Source of the DNA: Welwitschia mirabilis
Taxonomy: Eukaryota > Gnetophyta > Gnetopsida > Welwitschiales
Reading direction: 5' to 3'
DNA: 64,000 bases
NCBI GenBank assembly: GCA_051453625.1
Contig: JBOZIK010000001.1
Span: 107,023,527 to 107,087,526, forward strand
Below, piece after piece: positions 45,483 through 55,010 of the stretch (its first letter is position 1; the number at the start of each line of letters is the position of its first letter). The position numbers were made by a program, and so were the translations under genes. The notes beneath the pieces are model-generated. The model was given only the letters and a program-made list of their open reading frames with translations, did not search any database and was not told the DNA's origin.

Positions 45483-47222
45483 CATGGCTAATCCTTTAGA
45501 TGTATTTTTATGCATGTGGGAGGTGGGTACTCACTACTATGGGATCTCTATTGCCAACTTTACAACTCTGTATTTTGTTACTTATGGGAAAATGATTGCT
45601 AGTAGGGCCTTTCTTCATAATTGAGTGAGTAAGATTTTGACTTACATAATTTACTTATTTCCCTTTTTAGTTAGTGGAATTTATTTAGAGTGGGCTTTAA
45701 TTGTCTATTCCTTCACTCTTTCCTATTTGACTGGCTTGAAGAGGAATGGAGATAGAGGAAAATGTTTTTGTGGGTACATTTCATNNNNNNNNNNNNNNNN
45801 NNNNNNNNNNNNNNNNNNNNNNNNNNNNNNNNNNNNNNNNNNNNNNNNNNNNNNNNNNNNNNNNNNNNNNNNNNNNNNNNNNNNNNNNNNNNNNNNNNNN
45901 NNNNNNNNNNNNNNNNNNNNNNNNNNNNNNNNNNNNNNNNNNNNNNNNNNNNNNNNNNNNNNNNNNNNNNNNNNNNNNNNNNNNNNNNNNNNNNNNNNNN
46001 NNNNNNNNNNNNNNNNNNNNNNNNNNNNNNNNNNNNNNNNNNNNNNNNNNNNNNNNNNNNNNNNNNNNNNNNNNNNNNNNNNNNNNNNNNNNNNNNNNNN
46101 NNNNNNNNNNNNNNNNNNNNNNNNNNNNNNNNNNNNNNNNNNNNNNNNNNNNNNNNNNNNNNNNNNNNNNNNNNNNNNNNNNNNNNNNNNNNNNNNNNNN
46201 NNNNNNNNNNNNNNNNNNNNNNNNNNNNNNNNNNNNNNNNNNNNNNNNNNNNNNNNNNNNNNNNNNNNNNNNNNNNNNNNNNNNNNNNNNNNNNNNNNNN
46301 NNNNNNNNNNNNNNNNNNNNNNNNNNNNNNNNNNNNNNNNNNNNNNNNNNNNNNNNNNNNNNNNAAAGCCTCCTCATCATTTGCCTATAGCTCCACAGTC
46401 CATTGTAAATAAACAAGATAAAGTATCTAACTACATCGATTAGATCTTATCAGTGGTGGAGATCTTATACCCTAAGATTAAAGAGTTTATGAATTAGTTA
46501 GGGAAATACCAATCCATTTATAGCCTCTTGCATACATAGGTTATGCATCCATCTCACTTAAATGATGTCTACATCCATTGTCAATCTAAGGTAGTGGATG
46601 TACCATGAGACTTTGAGTACAATCGTTCTGTCCATTTTACTTCTCATTGTTCTTCGCAACGTAAATGACCTGTCCCACTCTGAGACTTCTACAACATGAT
46701 TGATATGATGGAGTTCTTCTATTACACGGCTCATAATGGAGTTGAGGAGCAGCAGTCCATGAGTGATTTCCTTTGGAGGCTAGAGATACAAGTGGAGAAC
46801 TTGCACTAGACAGAGAAGAAATCATAGGCAGAGGCTTGTTGTATGATTGCATTGGAAGAAAGGTAGGTTGCCTTTTCTGCTTAGATGGGAAAGAATGAAA
46901 GGATGATTTAGGCCTATGTAAATAGTTTAGCCATTACCATTGATGACATCAATGTATTATACCATGGCTGGGAGCTTTCGAAGAAGCATCTTTTAGGGGC
47001 TTTAGCTACTTATACTAAGCTTTATATGAATCTCTATAAGTAACCATATCCTATTACTGGGGCAGATTCTGTAGCAGGTCCTTCTTCAGTTACGTTTAGT
47101 ATTATGGTGATTCCTACACAACCTACTAGGATGGAAGTTATTCCAGGTAACATAGAGCCTCTTATCCGAGGTGTGAAGGGTTACAACCTTATTCCCTTCT
47201 CCATGAAGGATATCCTTCCTTC
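45483..47222 (+). pseudogene. Decayed plus-strand gene of unknown family
   Basis: A single frame can be followed from ATG at 45483 (MANPLDVFLCMWEVGTHYYG) to 45784, and from 46365 to a TAATAG at about 47222, around a 580-base gap. After the gap 12 in-frame stops occur (8 TAG, 3 TGA, 1 TAA) but no obvious frameshift over ~850 bp. Recognisable pieces include DFYNMIDMMEFFYYTAHNGV, SMSDFLWRLEIQVENLH and VNSLAITIDDINVLYHGWEL. I do not recognise the family. A gag-like or extra-ORF protein of a retroelement is possible from the context. Confidence 0.55.
45785..46364. other. Assembly gap (580 N)
   Basis: Removes the middle of the plus-strand gene. Open frames that cross it are not evidence of coding. 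Confidence 0.99.
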
Positions 47223-47400
47223 TTAATAGTGATTTCGTTTTATTTGTTAAGGTGTCATGACGCTATTTTTATTGGCCACCTTATTTGCTTTGATTATCAT
47301 ATTCCTATTTTTGATGTAATGTTTTGCCTTTAGCTTGTTTTATTTATAAAACTGAGTTTATTTCTTGTTTTCCTTAAGTAGTAGTTTACTACTTGTTGTT
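47223..47400. other. Junction of the plus-strand unit with the chromovirus leader
   Basis: Contains the 3' flank of the decayed gene and the chromovirus leader. The boundary between them could not be placed. Confidence 0.4.
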
Positions 47401-47414
47401 TACTCTGACATCAA
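47401..47414 (-). promoter_or_regulatory. Primer binding site of the chromovirus (iMet type, decayed)
   Basis: The minus strand reads TTTGATGTCAGAGTA directly after the LTR end ATATTACA. It matches TTTGGTATCAGAGCA at most positions; the differences are transitions. Confidence 0.7.
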
Positions 47415-47415
47415 A

Positions 47416-47831
47416 TGTAATATTTCATTTTACTAATTCCAAATTACTTTGCATAAAGTGAAACATTTAAAATAATATGCCAAGATTCATAGGAATAACA
47501 AGGAATAATTTAAAGAGAATAAGATTTTTATTATTGATAGCAGTAGATTACATTCCTCATCATTAGCAAACAACCTTGAACTAGTGGTTATAGGTAAAGA
47601 CATGGACTATGACCTTAGTCCCCCTCCTAGGATCTTTGGGGATCAGCTAATGTTGTTGTCAGTTATATCCATCTAGTTTATTCCCCTCAACCTAATGCCA
47701 TAGGCTTATATTACATAATGAAGGGACATATCTTTCCAAATTTGGGTCACACCCATTCACATCTCTGTTAACTACACTCAATAAGTGCTTAACAAACTTA
47801 ATTACATAGTACTTGAATTTGGAATATTACA
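47416..47831 (-). repeat. 5' LTR of the chromovirus
   Basis: 416 bp, partner of 28737-29151. Followed on the right by ATTAG (47832-47836), the diverged target duplication. Confidence 0.9.
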
Positions 47832-47836
47832 ATTAG

Positions 47837-50345
47837 CATATCTTCATAAGAGGTTGGATAAAGACCACATAATTGATTTGCAAAGAACTTCTAAGAACAT
47901 AGTTAAATATACTTATTTATAAGTTTGACCATTCAATTTCATAAGCCAAAATATCTCAATAACCTCCTTGCATCGTCCAAAACTATAAGGTCAAATATTA
48001 CAACATAACAATCTCTCAGTTCATATTATGATACTCAGCTCTAAAGATGTTATATAAAAATTTGTTAAGCCTCAACTCATAAATTGTAGATTTCTTCCAC
48101 TCTACACTCCTTTGTTGTGTACTTCTTTCAATGCCTCTTTAACACTTCTATATGTATAATCTAGTTGAATTTTCACTTCATTGGTTAATATGTATTATCT
48201 TGAAGCCTAATAAGTTAAGGTCAAAATGTGTGAATTAAGGTTAAGGTTATGCAAACATAGATCAAATATACAAGAGCTTGAGATCAACTTAAAGTGAGCA
48301 CTAAATATTTGTTATGGATCGAATCCAACTTCAATAACATGATGCCTACTAAGTATGACCTAATCAAATAATTAGATTGTTTGTATGCTCATAAATGTTT
48401 ATGGTTGTATGTATAGTTAAAGATTATTTAATGCATGTGGTTATGATAAAGAAACTCCCTTTTTCCATGACATACATAATGTTTGGATTACCTTATTCCA
48501 AAATCTAATATCATAATTTAGTAATCCTAAGTAGTTGATTGTTTTTTAATTTCAACTTTCAATCATTTCCTTTAAACCTAGTTATTTGTTTAACCTATGT
48601 TGATCCTAAATTAAGTATCCTATGACTTTAACGTTAAGTAATGAAATCAATAAAATGCACAATTCTTGTTCATGGTGATGCTAATGCTAGTAGTATTTCA
48701 TCTCCACTTTGTTTCCAAGACCTTCTTGTTAAAGATCATACTTCATAAAGACTAATAATTGATAAAAGGCTTCATATAAATTTCACTAAAATTCCTTAGA
48801 TAAGACAAGATTAAATGTAAACAGTAGCATGGACATAACTCAAATTAATACATCTCCTTAGATATTAAACAAATTCATTAAAATGCCATTCAGATGTGGG
48901 GTTGTACTTTGGTGGAGCATTGATCTCATGCTTCATATGGTGATCAAACATTGACTCATCTAGACCTTAACCAATTAAGACAATCTTAATTAGAAAGAGA
49001 AAATAAAGGCACCATTTCAAAATCTGATACGTTGTGGTGGCATACCTAAGCACATAAGTACGTTAAAGTTCTTTAAAAGTGGAACAATGTTTCAAATTAA
49101 AAGCCACCAGCTCTCACTTGACAACTAGGAATAGCATGCAGTTTGTTCATTTCCTTTGATTTTAAAGGCTACATGTTTTAATTATAGTCATCTCTACCTT
49201 AGATTATTTAGGTTTTCCTTCTTAAAGAAAAATGAAAGCCATAGCAAAAGAAACTATAACCTTATGTACCTTGGTATTACTCAATATCTTTTTTGAAATC
49301 TTTAATTCCAATCACCAATGGTCTATTTCCTTTTTCAATTCATGAGCCACTACCCCATGCTTATCAATTTCCTGTAGCCACTTGCCACCACGTCTTGCAA
49401 AGTTTCTTGAATGAAACTTACGGTAGTAGCAATGTGGACCACTGATCTTATATCATCCGCATTTTTGACAGTGTTGTTGGCTACTTTACCTAATCCTACC
49501 CACAAAATGCATTGAAGTTTGTTCAAGGGAAAGAAAATTTATCTTATCTTTTGCTCTGCAATAAGAAAACGCTTATTGGGTTCACGAATTCCGTAGATAG
49601 ATGACATCATTTTTCAAAGCGTGTGATTGTCCAATTTCTTTACAAGTGTTGACTTAGGTCATATTAACTACGTACAACTCTACTGCTTGTTGATCTCTAG
49701 CTAATGGCACACTTGATAACATTCTAGACAACTCCAAAACTTATGAGGCATACCCTTGTGAATAGCACTGTTAACCTTAATGTCAACATACTAATTGGTT
49801 ATGAAAGTCCATAGGTAAGTACTAATTAAAGGATATCCCCTCTTCCTAAAGTGTTTTAAGAACATATCCTTCAACATAATTGGTGTTCTACTAGCATCTT
49901 GCTTTGGAGTAACTTTTAGTTAATGGATATTTATGCTTAATATTCCTTTGTTTTGCTTCACCATTTTTGCATTCTCTATGATCAACAAAGGTGCTTGCGA
50001 GATGCTTCCAATGAGGTCGTAAAGTTTAGAGAATTTTTGCATTAGTTGCAGAAATGCGTTAACATGAACTCCCTTTTTTCCATTTTACAAGAAAATGCAA
50101 ATGTAAATGAAAATCCAAACTCCACACTTTCACTGGAATGAGCTTGATAGAGACTCACGAAACTCTTCGGAAGAAAATGAAGATGATTCTACTCTTGAAA
50201 GTAATAAGAGTGCGACGACAAAAATCTTTTTAGGCCCATGGAGTCATGCCGCCCACAGAGTCAGGCCACCCACAAAGTCAAGACCAGAAGGTACGAATTG
50301 ACACAAAGAGATAGAACGATGCTGAGTTAGGGGGGCAAGAGGGAG
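47837..50345. other. Interval with no identified gene
   Basis: The first few hundred bases should continue the gypsy sequence left of 28732, but no domain is visible. From about 49000 the base composition shifts toward more G+C and CpG. A minus-strand stretch near 49750-49580 has short coding-like pieces (LARDQQAVELYVVN) broken by stops. A plus-strand frame at 50107-50301 has no known motif. Confidence 0.45.
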
Positions 50346-50401
50346 CTATTGAGATAATTATGGGATAATTATGTGTAAATATGTCATAATTATCTCAATA
50401 G
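50346..50401. repeat. Perfect 17-bp inverted repeat
   Basis: ctattgagataattatg (50346-50362) and its exact complement cataattatctcaatag (50385-50401) enclose a 22-base loop that itself contains the related word ggataattatg. It could be a hairpin or a tiny MITE-like remnant. It lies ~860 bp upstream of the DUF4228 gene. Confidence 0.9.
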
Positions 50402-50847
50402 AAACACAAATAGTTGTGTATGTACCCGTGGAGATCCAAACCTACACATGAATCTCACCGTCGTAATGACACTGAATGATTCAAGCTAAATAAAGCTGAT
50501 TACTTGACAAAGCCAAAAATATTGCATGTCCTCTTCCACAAATGGACGAAGAGCTTCTTTCTCCTCCTCTCTTCTGACAAAAAAATATTATTCAAACAAA
50601 TAAAATGTCTTAAACTTGGTGGATGTCTTGCCACTGGCATTGACAACGGAATGTAGTGCCGAAAATGCAATGGACGGACACTTTAGATAATAATCCTGAT
50701 GCGGGAATTGAGTACCTTAATTCTTTTTTTTAACCACTCTAAAACTGGTGGAGGCGTTTCTATTCTTTTTTTTTTTTTCCTTCCTTTTTTTGTTGTGAAC
50801 AGAGAAGAGCATGCTTGTGTTGAGTTACTACGCGTTTCGGAGATACA

Positions 50848-51183
50848 TTGCAAATGTTAGAAAACGTTAGATGGCAATTTTGGGTCGTTCACCTAGCGTT
50901 TTTGTGCGTTGAGGGAAAAGAAAAGACGCACGGTTTTATAACACGGATTATTAAGGGAACTCATAAGCTGAAGGAGAAGGCACTGTTCAAACTGGGAAAG
51001 GCGATTTCAGTGAACGAGAGAAGGCATGCAAGATAATTCTTGGAAGAAAACATTGAGGCCGAGCATGAGCCCGAGCTTGCGCCCATCATCACCTCCAATG
51101 ATTTCCAAGGCATTCTGAGAATGCTCTCATTCCACTCAGTTTCCATGTCAGCATCGATTTGCTCAATACTCAAAAGGCTGTAA
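50848..51183 (+). pseudogene. Unrecognised frame with one internal stop
   Basis: A plus-strand frame from ATG at 50848 continues past one TAA (at about 51034) to a stop at 51181-51183. It is lysine/arginine-rich first (KGTHKLKEKALFKLGKAISV), then acidic (LEENIEAEHEPELAPIITSN) and amphipathic (DFQGILRML). CpG and G+C are clearly higher than in the flanking repeats. The family is not recognised. It ends 75 bp before the DUF4228 start. Confidence 0.4.
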
Positions 51184-51257
51184 TAGAGCAGGCTGTGAGA
51201 GTAGGGAGTTAAAGGATTGGGTAATAATTGAATTTAAAGTGAGAATTCAGAAATCAT

Positions 51258-51503
51258 ATGGGCAATACACTGTGGTTTTATGTAGCATGTATGCTTCCTT
51301 GCGGAGCTCTGAAGGTGGCAAGGATAGTGCATGCAAATGCTCATATGAAAGAACCAAGCAAGAAAGTAAAGGCAGAAGAAGTGATAAAGCCAAATCCCAA
51401 GCTTGTTCTTAGAAAATCAAGCTGTCAAGGGATTATTCATAGGATTGTGGTGCTGCCTCATTTAGAGGGGTTTGTTTTAGAGGGTGGTTTTCTGGAAGCA
51501 TGA
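51258..51503 (+). CDS. DUF4228 (PADRE) domain protein, C-terminally short
   Basis: The 81-codon frame starts MGNTLWFYVACMLPCGALKV and continues VARIVHANAHMKEPSKKVKA, then EVIKPNPKLVLRKSS and CQGIIHRIVVLP. This matches the plant DUF4228/PADRE family: an M-G-N start with Cys nearby (possible N-myristoylation), V-x-H-A-N-G-H-V, V-K-A-x-E-V, N-P-K-H-V-L-R-K-P-S-S-x-G. Family members are usually 150-200 residues and continue L-P-P-x-x-E-L-x-R-G-x-I-Y-F-L-x-P. Here the frame diverges after V-V-L-P and stops, so it is truncated or frame-disrupted. Members respond to stress and pathogens; their biochemical role is poorly known. No intron is evident. Confidence 0.7.
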   Translation: MGNTLWFYVACMLPCGALKVARIVHANAHMKEPSKKVKAEEVIKPNPKLVLRKSSCQGIIHRIVVLPHLEGFVLEGGFLEA

Positions 51504-51987
51504 TGTAGTAGAAAAAGATTCATGACATGAACCATGCCATCAGACACTTGTTGCTTGAAATGGGAGTGTTCAATGATGTTAACATTTATCATCACGCACA
51601 GCTTTCAGGCTCGGGTGGAAGATGCTTCCTTTTTAACTCAGAGAAAATGGCTTTGACAGCAGCGTATAACAGAGGCAGATAGCACATGATTTTTGATGTC
51701 ATTGTAAAAACAAAGGCGAGCAAGTTTTAATTTCTTTTCTTCTTTCCTTGCATTTCCCGACAAAAGAAAAATTCTGTTTTCCATCTCGCAGGGTTGCAGA
51801 CATGATGGAGTGGTATATGCGTTCTTGTGAAACAGAAAATAGATTCGTTACTAAATGTAAAATGGAGAAAACGGCCCTAGTGGCCCAAGGCCTAGGCCTA
51901 GACTGATAAAGCGTACAATGGTGATATTATAGGGCCAACATACAGGCTTACCATTGAAACATAAAATCTACAATTAAAATAATAAAG
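51504..51987 (+). other. Downstream flank of the DUF4228 gene
   Basis: Pieces such as 'gctcgggtggaagatgcttcc' could be displaced coding sequence. The rest looks like a 3' UTR. A palindromic word (aaggcctaggcct) lies near 51888. No other gene was seen. Confidence 0.4.
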
Positions 51988-52878
51988 NNNNNNNNNNNNN
52001 NNNNNNNNNNNNNNNNNNNNNNNNNNNNNNNNNNNNNNNNNNNNNNNNNNNNNNNNNNNNNNNNNNNNNNNNNNNNNNNNNNNNNNNNNNNNNNNNNNNN
52101 NNNNNNNNNNNNNNNNNNNNNNNNNNNNNNNNNNNNNNNNNNNNNNNNNNNNNNNNNNNNNNNNNNNNNNNNNNNNNNNNNNNNNNNNNNNNNNNNNNNN
52201 NNNNNNNNNNNNNNNNNNNNNNNNNNNNNNNNNNNNNNNNNNNNNNNNNNNNNNNNNNNNNNNNNNNNNNNNNNNNNNNNNNNNNNNNNNNNNNNNNNNN
52301 NNNNNNNNNNNNNNNNNNNNNNNNNNNNNNNNNNNNNNNNNNNNNNNNNNNNNNNNNNNNNNNNNNNNNNNNNNNNNNNNNNNNNNNNNNNNNNNNNNNN
52401 NNNNNNNNNNNNNNNNNNNNNNNNNNNNNNNNNNNNNNNNNNNNNNNNNNNNNNNNNNNNNNNNNNNNNNNNNNNNNNNNNNNNNNNNNNNNNNNNNNNN
52501 NNNNNNNNNNNNNNNNNNNNNNNNNNNNNNNNNNNNNNNNNNNNNNNNNNNNNNNNNNNNNNNNNNNNNNNNNNNNNNNNNNNNNNNNNNNNNNNNNNNN
52601 NNNNNNNNNNNNNNNNNNNNNNNNNNNNNNNNNNNNNNNNNNNNNNNNNNNNNNNNNNNNNNNNNNNNNNNNNNNNNNNNNNNNNNNNNNNNNNNNNNNN
52701 NNNNNNNNNNNNNNNNNNNNNNNNNNNNNNNNNNNNNNNNNNNNNNNNNNNNNNNNNNNNNNNNNNNNNNNNNNNNNNNNNNNNNNNNNNNNNNNNNNNN
52801 NNNNNNNNNNNNNNNNNNNNNNNNNNNNNNNNNNNNNNNNNNNNNNNNNNNNNNNNNNNNNNNNNNNNNNNNNNNNNN
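51988..52878. other. Assembly gap (891 N)
   Basis: The largest gap. Long open frames on both strands that run through it are artefacts. Confidence 0.99.
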
Positions 52879-53700
52879 AAAACCAGTTTGCGCAGTAGGG
52901 ATGAAGGGGCGGCTGAAAAAAAAAAACTGCAGAATTGATCGTCGATTTATAATCGACTGCCTGATCTTTGACTGTAAGGATAACTGGTGAGTGGCAAGCA
53001 GATCGGAATAGTGTCCAGGAGGCCACAAGAGAACGCAGGCGGCGTTGGTGGAAGGGAGTCACAAGAGAACGCAGGCAGCGCACTGGCTGATAAAACAGAG
53101 AACACCCCACTTGAACGACGACCCAATGGCGACATGACAGCGGTATCGAGCAAAGCGAGGACTCCAAAGAGGCGTGGTCTGCGAGCCGAGAAGCGGCTGG
53201 ACTGCGAACCGAGAAGCATCTGGATAAAGAAGCGGCTGGCAAAGAACAGACGCTGTTTTGTACAAAGACGCAGCCAAAAAGGACGCTGTTATGTGCAAAG
53301 ACACCGTCTGTCCGAAGGGACGCGGAGGCGCCAGCGTGCAGAAGGCATGGAGTGGTCGATCACGCAAAAGAAATGGCCGAGATTGCAAGTGCGAGGAATT
53401 TATCGTGCTTGACGGACTGAGCGGGCAGAACAGTGGTGTAAGCAGGAACACGAGTGCACAAAGGAAAGACAAAGTGGGTGAGAGCAAGAATGGCATAACT
53501 AAGTCAGTCGTAATGAGACTGGCGGCGAATAGATGTGCAAGAAACCACTCCGGAAAGTGCATAAAGGGCATAATTGCAGGGACCCAGGGAGGATGGCGGT
53601 CGAGGCATCCAGGAGCGAAAAAAAAGGCTTCCAAAAAAAACAAGCACAGTAAAAGCATAGAGCTGTGGAGGTATGGCAACATCAGTGTTCTCTGATTTAA
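52879..53700. other. GC- and CpG-rich island with short internal repeats
   Basis: The plus strand is purine-rich and packed with CpG, unlike the rest of the window. Short repeats include 'cacaagagaacgcaggc' (about 53025 and 53060), 'gagaagc(g)gctgg' words (53180-53250) and 'gt(a/g)caaagac' words (53259-53305). A palindrome gtcgatt-tat-aatcgac is at 52941-52957. Open frames exist on both strands (plus 53258-53695, minus 53682-53059) but none shows a known motif. High G+C alone explains them. Confidence 0.5.
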
Positions 53701-54037
53701 CCAAATGGTCTTTCTGCATCAGCTTTAATTCAAATACTGACATTAGTATAAGTTAGGGAATTTGTAGACGCATTGGTAACGAGACACTTAGTTGTTGTTT
53801 CAAGAGAAAATGAAAACGCTGTAAACTGACAGCATGTCTAGAGGCACTTAGCAACTACTTGCCAAGTACCAGACTTTTTGAAAGAGAGGGGGCCTGGCTG
53901 CGTTGTGTTTCAGACACCCATTCCACTGTTATAGAGAACATTCAATAGAACTCGCAACCAAAAATGAAGTTCAAAATCAATAATCTAATAGTCTACTTTC
54001 ATATGAGCACATATATCCAGAGCAATACCAGTACATA
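53701..54037. other. Low-copy-looking spacer
   Basis: Intermediate composition, no coding motif and no repeat recognised. Confidence 0.4.
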
Positions 54038-54301
54038 GTGGATCCTAAGAGGGCTTTGGATGCAAGAGGCCACTGTTTGTTGGAGATGTCAACAGTCCAC
54101 GAAATGGAGAAAGTTCTCGCAAAGCTTCGAAACTTCAATAGGATCTTAGGGCGTTTAACTAGGAAAAGAAATGATGCCCTTATTTTATGTCACGACTCTA
54201 AGATGGACAGGGAAAATATCAGCAACGGCAGCAGTGAAAAAAACGTCGGAGCTGAACTTGAATACAGAAAATCCGATTATAAAGATGGAGCCAAAACTTA
54301 A
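54038..54301 (+). CDS. Hypothetical polar protein, 87 codons
   Basis: The frame starts MDPKRALDARGHCLLEM and is charged throughout (KVLAKLRNFNRILGRLTRKR, then DREN-rich). No family is recognised. A second frame overlaps it (54171-54377). Balanced codon composition compared with the AT-rich repeats is the only support. It may be an exon remnant. Confidence 0.25.
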   Translation: MDPKRALDARGHCLLEMSTVHEMEKVLAKLRNFNRILGRLTRKRNDALILCHDSKMDRENISNGSSEKNVGAELEYRKSDYKDGAKT

Positions 54302-54430
54302 ACAAAGGCATGTTCGAGTTGCTTGGAAAATTGACGAGAAAAGATTTATTAGAGAGCCAAGTTCTATCAGGTGCTAACTTCCTCTTTTCACGGCTGATTT
54401 ATGCCTTTCATGTTACATTGAGTTAATGAG

Positions 54431-54530
54431 NNNNNNNNNNNNNNNNNNNNNNNNNNNNNNNNNNNNNNNNNNNNNNNNNNNNNNNNNNNNNNNNNNNNNN
54501 NNNNNNNNNNNNNNNNNNNNNNNNNNNNNN
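54431..54530. other. Assembly gap (100 N)
   Basis: Lies within the low-copy stretch, 150 bp before the gypsy junction. Confidence 0.99.
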
Positions 54531-54681
54531 TGTACGTCCAAGAGCTTATAGCATGATGTGCTACTCTAATGACGTGATCTGAGATATGATTTGCTACACA
54601 ACTTCTAATGCCATATCTTCCAAAACAAAGTTGTGTACCACTCGTCTCGCAATCCCTTTGGCCGTGACCGGAGTTGATCTA

Positions 54682-55010
54682 GACGTGACAACATAATACA
54701 AATGGTATTTAATGATAAGCAAAGATTCCAAAATAAAAGGTAAATGTTGTTTTATATTGATCTTTAGGTTTATACAATCTAATTATAATCACCAAATCCA
54801 TCTAAAAAAATAGTATTCATGCTTACAACACTTTTTTAGGATTTAATTCATCTATAGTATGGAAGGATGGTCTTTTTTGATTTACTCATTAAGTTTTCTA
54901 AAGTTAATAAAGACTTATGATTATCATTTTTCTTTGGAACTATCATGATTCAACTTATTTATTTAGAATTTCATATTAGGTATATGATTATTTTTTTCAT
55001 AATTTATGGA
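54682..55010 (-). pseudogene. Truncated Ty3/gypsy reverse transcriptase
   Basis: Minus-strand pieces: MIVPKKNDNH, then in another frame FINFRKLNE and KKDHPSIL, then KTTFTFYFGIFAYH and IPFVLC. They match V-P-K-K-N-G, V-D-Y-R-K-L-N, K-D-H-F-P-L, T-T-F-T-C-P-F-G-T-Y-A-Y and P-F-G-L-C. The homology ends abruptly at about 54682 next to low-copy DNA, so the rest of RT, RNase H and integrase are absent on this side. Confidence 0.8.

Larger units (their letters stand above)
28737..47831 (-). mobile_element. Ty3/gypsy chromovirus with nested insertions
   Basis: 415/416-bp LTRs (28737-29151 and 47416-47831) with TGTAAT...ATTACA termini, a primer site inside the right LTR, a polypurine tract inside the left LTR and a 4-of-5 target duplication define one element on the minus strand. 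Its pol (43990-39881) is split from its chromodomain (29600-29300) by a 10.3-kb Athila-like complex. A plus-strand unit lies between the 5' LTR and gag. All frames are decayed. Confidence 0.85.

Noticed and set aside
45625-46443. Several 200-270-codon frames on both strands
   Set aside because: They are open only because they run through 580 N. Only the frame that continues with coding-like sequence on both sides was kept.
46365-47222. Stop-codon reassignment (frequent in-frame TAG)
   Set aside because: All neighbouring transposon genes carry stops of all three kinds and other decay; methylation-driven mutation explains the bias more simply.
51898-53242. Very long minus-strand frames (376 and 422 codons)
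   Set aside because: Most of their length is the 891-N gap; the real residues at the ends show no common domain.
53059-53682. 207-codon minus-strand frame in the GC-rich island
   Set aside because: High G+C removes stop codons on both strands. The predicted product is hydrophobic and unlike any family I know, and equally long plus-strand frames overlap it.
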